A stretch of DNA of 64,000 bases from Planococcus citri (lineage: Eukaryota; Arthropoda; Insecta; Hemiptera; Pseudococcidae): positions 17,629,230 to 17,693,229 of the forward strand of contig NC_088677.1 in NCBI RefSeq assembly GCF_950023065.1, read 5' to 3'. Positions 1 to 13,504 of the stretch are shown piece after piece (within the stretch, counting starts at the first letter, position 1; each line of letters begins with the position of its first letter). The notes beneath the pieces are model-generated. The model made no database searches. It was not told the origin of the DNA and was given only the letters and a program-made list of their open reading frames with translations. The position numbers and the translations under genes were made by a program.

Positions 1-2689
1 CTTTTTTCAGTTTTTTTTCTTTGGTATAACAATCAAACAGTTTTATTTTATAATTACTACGTTGTACCTTATTTTGCGAAGTTGAAATTTTCCACTTCCT
101 ACCTTTTTAAGTTCTTATCCGGAGTGAGATAATAATTCTCCATTTTTGAGTTTTCCTTCCTTTTATTGTTCATAAAAAAAATTACTTTTTCAAAATTCTT
201 CGTTTCTGCGCCAGAATTTTTCTAAATGTCTAATTGTCTACCTTTTCAAAATAATAAAACTTGCCCCGGTCTATGAAGCCATATTAGCTCCTCCAAGTTG
301 AAAAAATGGAATAAATCAAGATCAGGGAAAAGTTTTTCAAAAATTTTCCATTTTCACGTTAGAATTGTTCTACATAGGTGAACTTTATACTAGAAAAAAC
401 CTTCTCTGGGCTCCCAAAAAATGCTGGTTCTCTTGTATGGAGCCCCCCCCCCAATTTTGTAAAAATATAAAATTTAATGACTGTAGTGTACTAATTTTTT
501 GAAAATTTTCAAGTTTTGAGAAAACATTTTTCAAATACCTAACCACATCTTCAAGAAAAACCTTCCTCAGGTCCCCCCCCCCAAATGACGTTTGTCCACT
601 TTTGCAAAGCCCCTCGAAATCGGAAAAATCCCCCCCCCCCCTCAATGAAAAATTAATATCTGTACGAATACTTCAAATACCAAAAAAGCTCGAGAAAGTA
701 AACTGAAAAAAATCATTTAAAACTAGAACGTTGTAAATTTAAATGTTCTCTGTTCTGGTTCTTAACTTTAAAAAGTTAAAGTATTGTGACACTTTTTAAT
801 GAAAAATTAGAGCATTGTTTGAGAATTTTTTGCTCACAAAGTGAGAATTTTTGCAATTTCTGGCAAATAAAACAACTATTAAATCAGACTTTGACAATCT
901 TAACAAAAAGAAGGTCTTTTTGGCAATTTCTGACAAAAATAGGAGTATTTTCATGGTCAATTTTCGGAAACAGTGAAACCTTTTGTAATTTTTGGGGGGA
1001 AAAACGCGACACTCAACTTTCAAGAATTTTTCGCCATGTTTGAAAAATTGGAGGAATTAGACCATTTCAACAAAAAGTAGGACTTTTTGAGAATTATTGA
1101 TAAAAAAGTGATATGTACTTTTTGGCAATGTCTCGCAAAAAAATGATACTTGGATAATTTTTGAAAAAAAAGTGAAAATCTTGAGCAATTGCGAGAAATA
1201 CATGTTTCAAAAAGAGGTCAAAAGTAAGATTTTTTGCATTTAATATTTTTCAATTTTAGCTAAAAACGAAGTGCTACTAAAAGCTATAATTTTTGGAAAC
1301 TTTTATCAACATTCGAAATTTTCTGCAAAAAAAAAAACGAGAATTGTTGACTGAAAAATTAATACCAATTTTTTAAAAAAAATCGATCAATGTGTTAAAA
1401 AATGTAGGTTTCAGAGGACACTGAATTGATTTTTGAGTCCATTTAATCTACCTTTTCTCAATTTACAATTTTCGAACATTTCAGTGATTTTGTCAAAAAA
1501 GAAATGTAAAATTCAAATTGTTTGTTTTCTCTGTTGAAATTTTTCAAAATGTTGATTCCCCCTTCCCCTCCGGCAAATTTGTGTTTCAAAGTAAAACGAT
1601 CTAAAAATTCGAATTCAGTGTCCTCAAAAACCTAGACTTCAACGTATTAGTCGATTTTTAAAAAACAATTGAATTTTTCTCTTTCCCTCGGGGCCAAGTT
1701 TCAGTTTAAAAGTAAAATGTCCTAAAAATGCGAATTCAGCGTCCTCTAAAACCTAGATTTCGACATATCAGTCGAGTTTTTAAACAAATTTTGGATTTTA
1801 GCCCACTCTCCCCGCCTTTTACCCCCTAGCGCGCGAAGCAAGCATGTCACGGCTTTGCAAACGTTGAAGAGGGAGGTAAAATACTACCCAATGGCAAAAG
1901 AAAACTTTTGGTGTCTCTATTTTTCAGAATAAAAGGCATTCTCCTGGACTGAAGATTTTGACGGTTTCAACAAAAACCGACATGGACCTTTTTAAAAATT
2001 ATTGTTGACAAAAGAGGGTTTTCGGATAATTTTAAAAAGAAAAAAATATGAAAATCTTGAGCAATTTCAAGAATTATTTCAAATACGTACCAAAAATTTG
2101 ACAATTTTAGCAATTTACATATTTTCACAATTTTTTCGAAGAGTGAAACTTTTTTCCATGTTCTAGGTAAAAAAAAAAACAATATTTTTTGGCAATTTTA
2201 AATAAAAACAAACTGCTATAAAAAGCTAGAATTTGTTGAGAATTTTTGGAAAAAAGTAAACTTAATATTTGTTGCAAAAAAACTGAGAATTTTTGACTAT
2301 TTTTGGCAAAGAGGAAAACTTTGACAATTTTAGCAGAAATTGGCAAATTTTTGGAAATTATTGGCAAAAAAAATTAATTTTTATCAAAAAGGTCACTATT
2401 TTCCATATTTTAGACATAATGAAAAAAAGAACTCTTCTTTGTAATTTTTAGAAATGTTGTGGTGAAAAGAATCGTTAAAAAGATGTAATTTTTGACAATA
2501 TTTTGCAAAAAGCAGGATTTTTGAGTATTTTTTGAAAAAAGTAAGATTTTTTTGAATGCTTTATAAAAAAACTGAGATTTTTTGACGATATTTGGCAAGA
2601 AGCAAATTTTTAATTTTTTGCTCAAAAAGCGAAACTTTTTAGCATTTTTTGGCATAAAAAAGTTGGGCTTATGGGTAGAGCTGGAAAGC
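1..2689. repeat. Low-complexity AT-rich intergenic sequence
   Basis: No gene recognised. 385-645 has poly-C tracts and, in opposite orientation, matches the G-rich repeat at 26760-27420. 1410-1800 holds about two copies of a 120-bp word (gaattcag-gtcctc-aaaacctaga). 1960-2670 is a degenerate array of TTTTTGGCAATTTTTGAC-like units. Short frames here are poly-lysine or poly-phenylalanine artefacts. Confidence 0.6.
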
Positions 2690-5553
2690 TAGGCTAGCCA
2701 AAAGTTGAAAGCTAAAAGCCAAAAGTCTTGTTGGTGATCTTCCTCTCCCTCTTGTTCCAGGGACCTGGCCAAAGAGAATTCCTTTTTCAATGTTTTCCGG
2801 TTCTCTTCTGGCTATGTGTCCAAAATAACTCATTATCCTGGTTTCACATATTTTATGTAGCCTCGCTGGTTCTTGCAGTTGTTCCACAATTGATGCATTT
2901 GTTCAGTGCGCAGTATATGGTATCTTCAACATCCTGCACCATACCCACATTTCAAATGCATCATTTCTTCATCGATCATATTGCTTCAATGTCTAGGTCT
3001 CCGCTCCATATAAGAAAACTGGAAAACCTAGCATCCTGACTTAGTCTCTTCCTTGGTTTTATAGAGATTTTCCAGTTGGTGGTGACTATTCTCATCCTAG
3101 ACATCGCTGCTTTTCCGAGAGCTATTCATCTAATTTCCTTGATGGATCCTCCATCCTTTGAGTATATATACATGATATGGAGGGCTAAATATGCAGGTTC
3201 CATGCGAGCTTCAGTAGAGCGCGCTCGACTTGGTTCAGTAAAAGAACCCAAATAATTTTACACTTTAGAGACAATTTTGTAAAGTAAAAAATAGTTTAAT
3301 GAGTACCCAAGACGTTTTAAGCCTTCCCTTGAACATTTTTAAACATTTGAAGTTCAATTCATCGCTTACATTTATCATTTATCAAAATCGCTATCGTAGG
3401 TTCTTTTACTGAACCAGATGCTGAATGCTGGATTATTAGCCCTCCATATCATGTATATTATATACTCAAAGCCTCCATCAGCATCCACAAGTGAACTCAA
3501 ATAAATAAATGAGTTCACTTTTTCAAATTCATTCAGGCCTTCAGATTCTGTCAAGTATCCAGCTATATCAACAACCATGACCCTAGTTTTCCCCACATTT
3601 ATGAGGAGTCCCATGTCCTCACTGACCATCCTGACCCACCTTATCAGTTCTGCCAGTTCCTCTTCATTTGCAGCTATTAAGGTGGTATCATCAGCTTAAC
3701 AGAGATTGGAGATTGAGATTCTTGTTCCTCCTATCTTGATGCCACCTTCCCAGTTCTCCAAGGCTTTTTGCATGATGTACTCGCCATAGATGTTGAACAG
3801 CAGAGGCGAGAGTATGCAGCCCTGCCTTACTCCCCATTCTGGCTGAAGCGGGTTCAACTCGTCTCCCCCTACTCTCGCCATCATCTTGTTCTTGTCATAC
3901 AGTAATTTGATCAGCTCAATTGGGTGCTCTGAAACTCCCATCTTGAGTAGTATCTCATACAGCTTTGTCCAATCGACATAGTCAACGGCCTTTGCATAGT
4001 CAACAAAGCATAGTACCTCAGCAATGTTATCATGGAATTTTTCAATTATTTGTCTGATGTTCAAAATCTGCTCTCTTATACCTCTTCCAGGCATAAAACC
4101 TACCTGTTCAGGTGGAATCTGCCTATGCAAGCATGCCTTGATCATGTTGTTGATTATTTGGAGCATCACTTTACTGGCATGTGGAAGTGGAATCAGGGTT
4201 ATTGTGTAATAGTTAGCACAATTTTTCATATCACTGTTCATATGTAGCAGAATTAACACCAACTTGCACCAATCTTCTGGCCATTCTCTTTTGAGCCATA
4301 TGTTGTTGTATATCTTCCAGATCACCTTTTCTGCTTTCTTACCCATGGACTGTAATATCTTAGTCTAGATACCGTCACATCCAGGCACTTTGTGTTTTCT
4401 CGATGCCTTAATGGCATCTCTTACTTCATCAAGTAAGATTTTGGCTCTTCTACACTGTCCACTTCAAACTGCTCAGGTTTTCCAGTTGCTCCAAAATCAA
4501 GGTCCTAAGTTTGGAGCTTTTAAACAGTCCAGTCCGGTTATTCAGTTCTGCATTTTTTGTCTTTGTAGGTCGGTCTGGTCCGGTCCTGACCAGAAATTTT
4601 CATTGTGGTCATGGGTCAGCCCAGGTCCAAAAAACGGTCTTCATTTTTCAGAAAGAAAAAAGCTTCCTAACACATAAGATGAGTTGAAAAATGGGATTTT
4701 TACTATCAAAACATTGAAACTTGGAAAGAAATTAAATCACAATGGAAATTTATTCGAAATGGGCATCTAAAATGGCATTATAAATTTGAAAAATTGGTCA
4801 TAACTGAGGTCCAAACTGCGGTCATTGGTCCGATTTTTTAGAAAGGTCTTGGGTCTTGGTCTATTCCAGTTATCTTTTCTGAAAAGGGTCATGTGTTGGG
4901 TTAATATTTACATAATTTTTGTTCAGAGGTCCAAGGTCCGGTCTGGTCCACTCGGTCTTGTGTGCATTTTTGGGTCCAGTCACGGTCATCGGTCTGGTTT
5001 TTTGGTCCGGTCTGACAAGCCTGACTTCAATTTCTGGTACTTTATTGTTGTTTGGGTTCTATGGTTCACTCTGATATAGCTTGCTGCAATACAATCTCCT
5101 CCTGTTCTCTAGAATCTTATTCGAGTCTCATACTACTGTACCATCCTCAGCGGTGATTTCACATGATTGTGGTTTAAAATCTCTGGTGATCTGTTTTATC
5201 TTCTTGAATAGTCTGCTTGATTCGTTGTGGTCAGCATATTCTTGAGTTTCTTCACAATATCTGTTCAGGAAGGTTCTCTTATTCGAGTCCCATGCAACTG
5301 TACCATCCTCGACTGTGATTTCATGTGATTGTGGTTTAAAATCTCTGGTGATCTGTTTTATCTTCTTGAATAGTCTGCTTGATTCGTTGTGGTCAGCATA
5401 TTCTTGAATTTCTTCACAACATCTGTTCAGGTAGGCTTCTCTATCTTTCCTACAATTTCTCTGAACACATTTATTCAAGGCTTTGTATTTGTTATCATTT
5501 CCTTCCAGTTTTATTTTTATACAGAAGCTAAAAGCTAGAGCCAAAAGTGCCAC
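2690..5553 (-). pseudogene. Decayed RTE-like non-LTR retrotransposon
   Basis: Read on the minus strand, fragments keep the original order: a linker region (5553-5110: NKCVQRNCRKDREAYLN, then RLFKKIKQITRDFKPQS), a tail of the linker to about 5035 (ENRRRLYCSKLYQSE), RT (4480-3375: KVPGCDGI, FMPGRGIREQILN, VRQGCILSPLLFN, ADDTTLIAANEEE), and a C-terminal part (2887-2690: GHIARREPENIEKGI, GTRGRGRSPT). Two in-frame stops were seen: TAG after CDGI and TAA replacing the tyrosine of the YADD box. There is also a frameshift near 4435, a 162-bp in-frame duplication at 5116-5400, and a 550-bp insertion at 4485-5035. The order and motifs resemble RTE-type proteins often misannotated as craniofacial development protein 2. 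Confidence 0.85.
4485..5035. repeat. GGTC-rich insertion inside the retrotransposon remnant
   Basis: About 550 bp with recurring ggtccggtctggtcc and ggtc-att-ggtc words interrupts the coding remnant between its linker and RT parts. There is no reading frame of interest. It looks like a decayed simple or tandem repeat. Confidence 0.5.
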
Positions 5554-5749
5554 CTTTTAAGCTTTCCATCTCTGATTATGAGCAGTATTTTAAAAAGGAA
5601 AGACTTTGTTTTTGTTTTTGTTTTTTTTTTTTTTTGTAGCAAAAAGGTGGCACTTTTTAGCATGGAAAACCCCATTTTCAGCAATTTTGACAATGGGCGA
5701 GATTTTCTCGTAGGGAGTGAGAACGAAAAAAAAAGCGAAAATAAATTTT

Positions 5750-8160
5750 CTACCATATAATCCCCTTGAACGATAAAACGATGATACAAAATAAGGCATC
5801 TGAGCTAATCTGAAATCCCGAAACTTGAAATTTCCTCGAAAAACAGTTCCATTCTTGTAGAATTATTCATCAACCATATACTGACTAAGTTTCTCCGCTT
5901 ATTAAAAACAAATAATAAATTCGCGAAATTCATCACAAGTTTTACAATTAGGTCGTTATTACGTGGCTTCATCGTACCAAACCGAGTAGTAATTCAAAAT
6001 TTAACAAAGCGTAATTCAACATTACCGATCCATTTAGTACTTTTATGGATACCTTAAAGCGTATTGTGTATATTGCTCGATTCCCTGTGTACAAATTTAC
6101 CTATAATACAGTATATTTTCAATTTTCAGCTACCTTTCGATCAGATGTTAGTATTCGAAATACGGCTCGAGCAACGAATCAAGAATGTTATACAGTGTAC
6201 CATACCATGATTCCTACACACAATAGCGAAACAGAGTCCTTTTTTCTACCTAACTGTATTATTATATAAGTTTACCGCTAAAAAAAAAATCTCCTAATCT
6301 ATCATTTTTACTACGTATCTGCGATTTTATAAACTGATTTTCTACATTGAATACGTAAAATAATTGTACAATGAAAGTAATTCGGAAATTTTCGTCGTTA
6401 GATTTATATACCGATTATCTCCTCGTTTTAACCGGAAATAACCAAAACGTGATGAGAGATAAACAAAAAATCATCGAGGATTTGTAATGGTGCGTATTCC
6501 TTTACATAAAGACTGCTTTGTAATCTACATACAATTTTTTTGAGCTTTCACATAACTCAAATTCCATCGTTGCTTTTTTAACCGGAAATATTTACCTTCA
6601 CACTCGAAAATTTTAATCATGCCAGTTCTAAAATCATTTTTTTTTACTCGACTTTGAAAAAAAATAATTTCGCTAGTAAATTAGAAAGGTCTTCGTTGAG
6701 TTATTCGTTGATGTCGATCTATGTAAGGGGTTCAGGATTAATTATTGGAAGTTGCGAGTATAGATAAATTGTGAATTTTTGCAAAGTGATGAGACTTGCA
6801 TAAAATCGAGTGAGTCTTCCTGAAATACTAATTACGCACGTAGGTAATCAAGCGAAGAAATGCACATTACTATCACTTTTTATCCGATTTATTATGGTTA
6901 CCGTTAGTTGAATGTTTTTTTTTTTTTCGAAAAAAAAATGATACCGATGTAGGGCTTGAAAAATATTTGTATTTTTTTGCTTTTTGTATAGTTTGTACGA
7001 TATTTGAACGTTATTTTGTTTTTATATTACCTAGTGTATTTTTAGCTTAGGTATAGAACTGTGATTCGTAATGACTACGAGTATATTTTTTTCGATAGGG
7101 ATTTGAAAAAAAAACGACAACTTTGTCCTATAGAGTTCCTACACGAAGGAATGTTGAATTTTAACGATGAGAGAATGTAAAATACGATAATTTCGAATTG
7201 TATCGATTATTTTGTGATCATCGTCGCGTATTTGTACATTCCAAGGATCAAGATTCGGATATTTGGCTCTCGATTTTTAACGACAATACGAAGAACAGTG
7301 TTTTATCATGTAAGAAAACAAATTCGAGTATACACGTTGATAATTTTCTTCGTATTTTCTTATCGAATTTCAGACACCACGATTACGTATTCGTCCAAGT
7401 TGCGTGAAAATTTCCTAGAACTAAAGGGCTAATATGTTTTACGACCAAAAGTCAATTATTTTTGAAAAATTTTAAAGATAGACACGACCAACGTCAAGAA
7501 GAACCTTAACTTTTAACGATAAGACCTTCGTATTTTAACCAATATGGCGGTATACTAGTCAAAACCTTGTCAATGGGAAATACGTTGAGAAATTAGGGTC
7601 ATAACAGCTGTTATCCTTTGTATACGTATATTTGTGTGGTTTTGGTCAATTTTTTTATTATTCGACTTTGGATTGCCTGCCTTTGCCCTTTGCTGTTTTT
7701 GTTTTTTTTTTTTTGGTACGTCACGAAGAAAAAAGTGGTTATAAATTGATACAACTTTGCCTTTTAGATATCGAATAGAAAAGACGATGTGTGTGGTATT
7801 CGATTTCGATTTCGATTCGATGTGTATAGTTATAAAAATATAAGGTCATTGTTTTCGTTTAAATTTTATGATAATTTAAGATTTTAAATATCTTACGTCG
7901 ATACTTAACTCTTTGCACAATAAGTTTGTTCTATTAAATAATCGTTTCTAGGTTTTCTTACTACTCTATCTGTATTGGACAACTATTACCTTATGCCATA
8001 TGTAGAGTTTTATTAATATTGTATGATGATTCTTCGTTCTTGAAAAATAATTGTAAATACGGTAATATAAAATAATATACTTTGTACATTTACCTATCAA
8101 TTTTTTTTTGTTTTCTTCGATGGTAAATAAACGCGTGTATGTTATTTTGTGTATTTCTTT
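5750..8160 (+). other. Unique-looking block, candidate long 3' UTR
   Basis: Unlike its surroundings, this 2.4 kb has no tandem or inverted repeat, more CpG, and even base mixing, much like the LRP1 3' UTR. AATAAA at 8126-8131 is followed by a T/GT-rich stretch (tgtatgttattttgtg), the usual layout of a plus-strand poly(A) site, and repeats begin right after it. Small frames at 7198-7432 are not recognised. Confidence 0.35.
6131..6269 (+). other. Speculative terminal coding exon
   Basis: A clean acceptor (ttcaattttcag) at 6119-6130 is followed by an open frame of about 45 residues (reads TFRSDVSIRNTARATNQ onward) to a stop at 6267-6269. The protein was not recognised. It would suit the last exon of a plus-strand gene with a 1.9 kb 3' UTR, but no upstream exon was found in the window. 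Confidence 0.2.
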
Positions 8161-8232
8161 TCTTTTCTTTTTTTTATTTAAGGCGCTGAAAAAAAAACAC
8201 TCGACGCATGTCTGCCAAGAAATCGGCTCAAA

Positions 8233-8742
8233 TGTGGATAACCCCTCACAAATTGATTTTTAGCAGCCCAAATTAATTTTCACCTCATCTGGAAAAATTT
8301 CCAGATTCTAAAAAAATAAAAATCGCGCTAGAGGCTCCAAAATGGTACGAAATGGTGAAACTCTGATTCCAGAGGCTGGTTTAGGCTACATCCAGTCAAT
8401 GTTGCAAATTTAAAAAATTTCTCAAAGAACAGAAAAGAATTAAATTTTTTCCTTTCTGAATAAATTGGTCAGTGTTTATTGGTCATCCTCCGAGTCCGTT
8501 TTAGGGGGTTTGCTGCAAAATTCTGGAAGATCCAGGCTCAAAAGTAAAGTTTTAATCAATTTGTGAATTCCAGAAAAAGTGAAAAAAATCAAATTTTCAA
8601 AGAGGGTGTGTAACGAGCAGATTTTTCAACAATATATCCTCTGGTGTGACTATACGATCACCCCACTCGAAAACAATCTGACATTTGACTCTTTTGAAGC
8701 TTCCAGCAGATTTTAGAATTTCTCCAAACACTTAAAATCATC
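8233..8742. repeat. Duplicated block, copy 1, left part
   Basis: Direct repeat of 13505-14010, starting tgtggataa. Together with 10690-11560 it forms the copy that received foldback A1. No coding frame. Confidence 0.85.
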
Positions 8743-10689
8743 CTGGAAATGCCACAAATGAATTTATTCAGTACTTATAATTTTGGACGGTCCTTATAGT
8801 CCGGCATATGACAATAGGAGTAATTGCACCCCCCCCCCCATCCTCCGGGACAACTTTTTTCTTAAAGGGGACATCCTAAGGAACATTGTAAAGCAAACTT
8901 GCCAAAAAAAAAGTTGGCCTTACTTACAAAATGGCGGCCATTTTGATTGACAGGTCAGCCGAAATCGCAGATTTTGCGTTTTAACATAGGACTTGCACGA
9001 ACTATTTCAAACGTTACAAAGGTAGATCGAAAGATCATGCATAAATTTATCACCTGTCAAAATTTCCAGGTCTAAAGTGCGTTTTTCGATTTTTGGTGAA
9101 TTTTTGAAAATCGAATTTAGGCCAAAAATGAGGGGAAAAATCAAAATTTCACCAAATTGACCAAGAAAGCTGAAATTTGGGATATATCCTATTTTCGACA
9201 TGCCAAATCGATTGGAAACGGTTTCAACCCGTTTTAAGCAGTTCTGGAGCCTCCAGCAGATTTTTGAAACTCGAAATTCCCACAAAATTCCATCAAATTG
9301 GAGCTGTAAAGCTAAAATTTATTCTAAAAACTAATTTCAATACGCTACGAAGTACTGCAGGTGAATTTCAAGTCGTTTTGGAGCCTCCAGCGACTTTATG
9401 AAAATTCGTGAAGCCTCCAGCAGATTTTTGAAACTTTAAATTTTCACAAAATTTCATCAAATGGAGATGGAAAGCTGAAATTTACTCTACACTCCAAATT
9501 TAACACCCTCTGAAGACGACTTCAGGTGGGTTCAAGTAATTTTAGGGCCTCCAGCGACTTTTTTGAAAATTACTGGAGCCTCCAGTAGATTTTTGGAACT
9601 TGGAATTTCCCCAACATTAAATTATCAAATGGAGTTGGCAAGCTGAAATTTACTTCGCAGACTACATGGTGGTTTCAAATGTTTTAAAGCTTCCAGCTAC
9701 TTTTAGGAAATTTCAATTTTCCAAAAAAACGTCACACGACCTTTCAAAAAGTTGCTGGAGGCTCAAAAACGACTTGAAATTCGCCAGCAGTCAACTTCGT
9801 AGCGTATTGCAATTAGCTTGCAGAATGAATTTCGACTCTCCAGTCTCCATCTTAGTTTGAAGAAATTTTGGGGAAATTTCAAGTTTCAAAAATCTACTGG
9901 AGGCTCCAGTAATTTTCAAAACAGTCGTTGGAGGCACTAAAATGACTTGAAATCCACAAGTCGTTTTCAGAGGGTGTTAAAATTGGAGTGTAGAGTAAAT
10001 TTGAGCTTTCCATCTCCATTTGATGAAATTTTGTGAAAATTTAAAGTTTCAAAAATCTGCTGGAGGCTTCAGGAATTTTCAAAAAGTCGCTGGAGGATCC
10101 AAAACGACTTGAAATTTACCTGCAGTACTTCGTAGCGTATTGAAATTAGTTTTTAGAATAAATTTTAGCTTTACAACTCCAATTTGATGGAATTTTGTGG
10201 GAATTTCGAGTTTCAAAAATCTGCTGGAGGCTCCAGAACTGCTCAAAACGGGTTGAAACCGTCTCCAATCGATTTGGCAAGTCGAAAATAGGATATATCC
10301 CAAACTTTAGCTTTCCTGGTCAATTTGGTAAAATTTTGATTTTTTCCCTCATTTTTGGCCTAAATTCGATTTTCAAAAATTCACCAAAAATAGAAAAACG
10401 CACTTTAGCACTTGAAATTTTGACAGGTGATAAATTTTTGCATGATCTTTCGATCTACCTTTGTAAAGTTTGAAAAAGTTCGTGCAAATCTTATGTTAAA
10501 ACGCAAAATCTGCGATTTCGGCTGACCTGTCAATCAAAATGGCCGGCATTTTGTAAGTAAGGCCAACTTTTTTTTTGCAAGTTTGCTTTAAAATGTTCCT
10601 TAGGATGTCCCCTTTAAGAAAAAAGTTGTCCCGGAGGATCGGCGGGGGGGGGGGGTGCAATTACTCCTATTGTCATATGCCGGACTATT
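8743..10689. mobile_element. Foldback element A1
   Basis: Arms of roughly 0.9 kb mirror each other around about 9743, starting tagtccggcatatgac at 8797 and ending with its complement at 10688. The arms are built of imperfect 100-120 bp tiles with ggagcctccagcgact and ttcaaaaatctgctgg words. No coding frame. The uninterrupted target is seen at 14003-14020 (aaatcatc|attgagcat), which fixes the inserted segment. The first 54 bp (8743-8796) are not mirrored at the other end. Confidence 0.85.
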
Positions 10690-11575
10690 ATTGAGCATCT
10701 TTTTATCAAGTAATATTTCAATAGAAAAACGACCTGGTTGGTACCTACTTTTTTTATCCGATTTTTTTCATTTTTTCTAAAATGTTTAATAAGGTTAAAA
10801 ATTTACTTTTGATCTGGTTTTCCTGAAATTTTGCAAAAACCACCTGAAATGGTCTAAAGAGCTCCAAATAAGCACCTACTACAGTGTTATAAGGTCTATA
10901 ATTATTATAATGTTCATTTTTAGTCTGTTCAAAGCGATTTAAAATTTCTGGAAAAGATTGTAAAATGAATTGAGGCTTCAAAATACCCCAAAACAAGTAG
11001 TTGCAGATGTGTGAGAATTTGATTGAAGGAATTACTTGTATTCGTACCTATTGGTCCAATTTATTCAAAAAAATTCATGTTTACATGAAATAGTCTTAAA
11101 ATCGGACTTGAAATGGCTGTTTTGAATTTTTTGAGCATTAAAAAATGTACCAAAAATCCAAAAACGAACTTAAGCTGCTGAAATTTTGATTTACTTAAAG
11201 GGTTCTGAAAACAGTGCGGTACTGAGAGTTTTATTACCTATACCTATTGTAAAAAGACATATCAGTAGACACACCTAAATTTTTCAATAAAATGGAACAA
11301 AGCTTGTAAAAAGACATATCAGTACGCACTCCGGAAGTGTAAAGTTGGACAGTCATTCTCCACGGTAGGGCTACTATAATCCACGGTAGTGCCTTTCTTA
11401 TAAATAAAAATAACTTATATCATAAGGGGGGGGGATGGGACGCCGGGTGCCTACTGATATGCCCGTAGAGGAATGCATTGGTGTTCGTATATATATTACA
11501 CTGAACCGCTCAAGACTTTATCTGCGAGAAGTGAAATGATACATTAGCATTTAAAAACCTCATCAATTTGATTGA
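10690..11575. repeat. Duplicated block, copy 1, right part
   Basis: Continues the block after foldback A1 and matches 14011-14540, with a stretch (about 10950-11250) missing from the second copy. It ends in ctcatcaatttga-gagttgagcac, which is also the start of the Mp20-intron-derived sequence at 14520. Confidence 0.8.
11256..11463. mobile_element. Small inverted-repeat element, copy 1
   Basis: About 208 bp, bounded by gacatatcagtagacac and its near complement gtgcctactgatatgcc (about 17-bp termini). An extra internal copy of the terminus (gacatatcagtacgcac) follows. No coding frame. It has MITE-like form; no clear target duplication was seen. Confidence 0.6.
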
Positions 11576-11579
11576 GTTG

Positions 11580-11760
11580 AGCACAGGGATCGCGGAGGGA
11601 GGGGGTCAGTGCCTCCGCCTCCAGCTCCGGCTCTTGAATTTGTAAAAAATTTACCTCCGGCTCCGGCTCCACCCTCCATATTTTTTCAATCCCTCCGGGA
11701 GGTCCTCCGGAGGCCCTCCAGGAGGTAGCTGTTTGAGGGGGGCCTCCTTACAATAAAAAT
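11580..11760. repeat. CTCCGG-rich stretch
   Basis: GC-rich words such as ctccggctccggctcc and a short palindrome (gggaggtcctccggagg) in an otherwise AT-rich region. No frame. Confidence 0.4.
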
Positions 11761-11911
11761 GAGTTTTTCAAACCTTTATAAGTGCCAAGCAGATGGGCCC
11801 CGTTACAATAAAAATGAGTTTTGCAAAGTTGAATAAGTATCAAAATAATTATGTCATAATGTCACTCATAAATGTCACGCCTTCATCATTAAAAAATATT
11901 GAAAGGCTACT

Positions 11912-13504
11912 GGCTATAGGATTTGAATTTGCCCCCGAGAGCTTCAGGGTTGATATTTGCATGGAAGGTGGGTACCCTTGAGCACCTTCCGTCACGAAAG
12001 TTTCAGATCCCAAGACACCCCCCCCCCCCCGGTTTTGAGCAACCACCCCCTTTTATGAAATTACAATAGAAATTTTTTTCTCAGCCCCATGTGAACCGAT
12101 TTTTTCAATTTGTTGGTATGTTGTAAACATCCATAAGAGGTATCCCCACAAAAATTGTCACCCACCCCCCTTTCCGCCCCAATGACGTTTTTTAGCTTTG
12201 TTTGCCCGTTTCAGCAATGATCATGATTCTGCACAAAAATGGGAATAGCATTTTTAAATGTGTTTTCGACCCCCAAAAAACATCTATTTTTTTCAAAAAA
12301 AAATTTTTGGTGGGTCGTGGTCAAAAATTGAAAAAACTGACAGAGGGGGTAACAATGAATTCTAGTGTAAATTATTGTTTTTGGTAAACGAGGTGTCGTT
12401 TCCATATGAATCGAACCCCCTGAACACGAATATGACATCCAATTTAATGCTACCCTCAACCACACCCCTTCAGTGCCTCTGCCCCCACCTAAACAATAAA
12501 CTTTTTAGTTTACTCCGATCAATCCTCGACCAATAATTACTTCAAATCAAATCAATTACTATTAAAGGTATGTTTCGCGAAGGTTGAAAACTCAACGACA
12601 TCGCAAGGGTCAAACTTTAACATTCTCGCGGAGCTGGCTGTAGCCTGGAAGGGGATAGATGCGGGTAGACCTAAATTTGGACTTCATATTCATGTTAGGG
12701 GGGTTTGATTTATATGAAAACGACACCAATATAATCATTATTACCTCATATCGCTCAATTCTTAATATAATAGTTAAATTGAGGTGGGGGCAGAGGCACT
12801 GGAGGGGTGTGGATGAAGGTAGAGCTAAATTGGACGTCTTATCGTGTTCGGGTGTTTGATTCATATGAAAACAACATTAATATCATGAAAATAGCTCAAC
12901 TTTCAGTATTGTAAAAATTTAGTTGGGGCAGAGGCACCTGAGGGGTGTGGTTGAGGGTAGCATTAAATTGGATGTCATATTCGTGTTCAGGGGGTTCGGT
13001 TCATATGGAAACGACACCTCGTTTACCAAAAACAATAATTTACACCAGAATTCATTTTTACCCCCTCTGTTAGTTTTTTCAATTTTTGACCACGACCCAC
13101 CAAAAATTTTTTTTTGAAAAAAATATGTGTTTTTTGGGGGTCGAAAACACATTTAAAAATGCTATTCCCATTTTTGTGCAGAATCATGATCATTGCTGAA
13201 ACGGGCAAACAAAGCTAAAAAAACATCATGGGGGGAATATGGGGGAGGTGGGTGAAAATTTTTGTGGGGATACCTCTTATGGATGTTTACAACATACCAA
13301 AAAATTGAAAAAATCGGTTCGCATGGGGCTGAGAAAAAATTTCTATTGTAATTTCATAAAAGGGGGGGTTTCTCAAAAACGGGGGGGTGTGTCTGGGGGT
13401 CTGAAACTTTCGTGACGGAAGGTGCTCAAGGGTACCCACCTTCCATGCAAATATCAACCCTGAAGCTCTCGGGGCAAATTCGCCATAAATATCCACCAAT
13501 AGCC
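11912..13504. mobile_element. Foldback element B1
   Basis: Inverted arms of about 0.6 kb share gcccccgagagcttcaggg, cttccgtcacgaaag, and gaatcatgatcattgct. The inner part has tiles with gggggcagaggcac, attcgtgttcgggg and ttcatatgaaaacgac. The left end has lost some bases compared with the second copy at 20758. It abuts the duplicated block that starts at 13505. Confidence 0.85.

Noticed and set aside
9007..10473. Paired 92-codon frames [15 protein letters not shown] on opposite strands
   Set aside because: They are the two arms of foldback A1 read in mirror image, and similar frames occur in A2. No domain and no start context.
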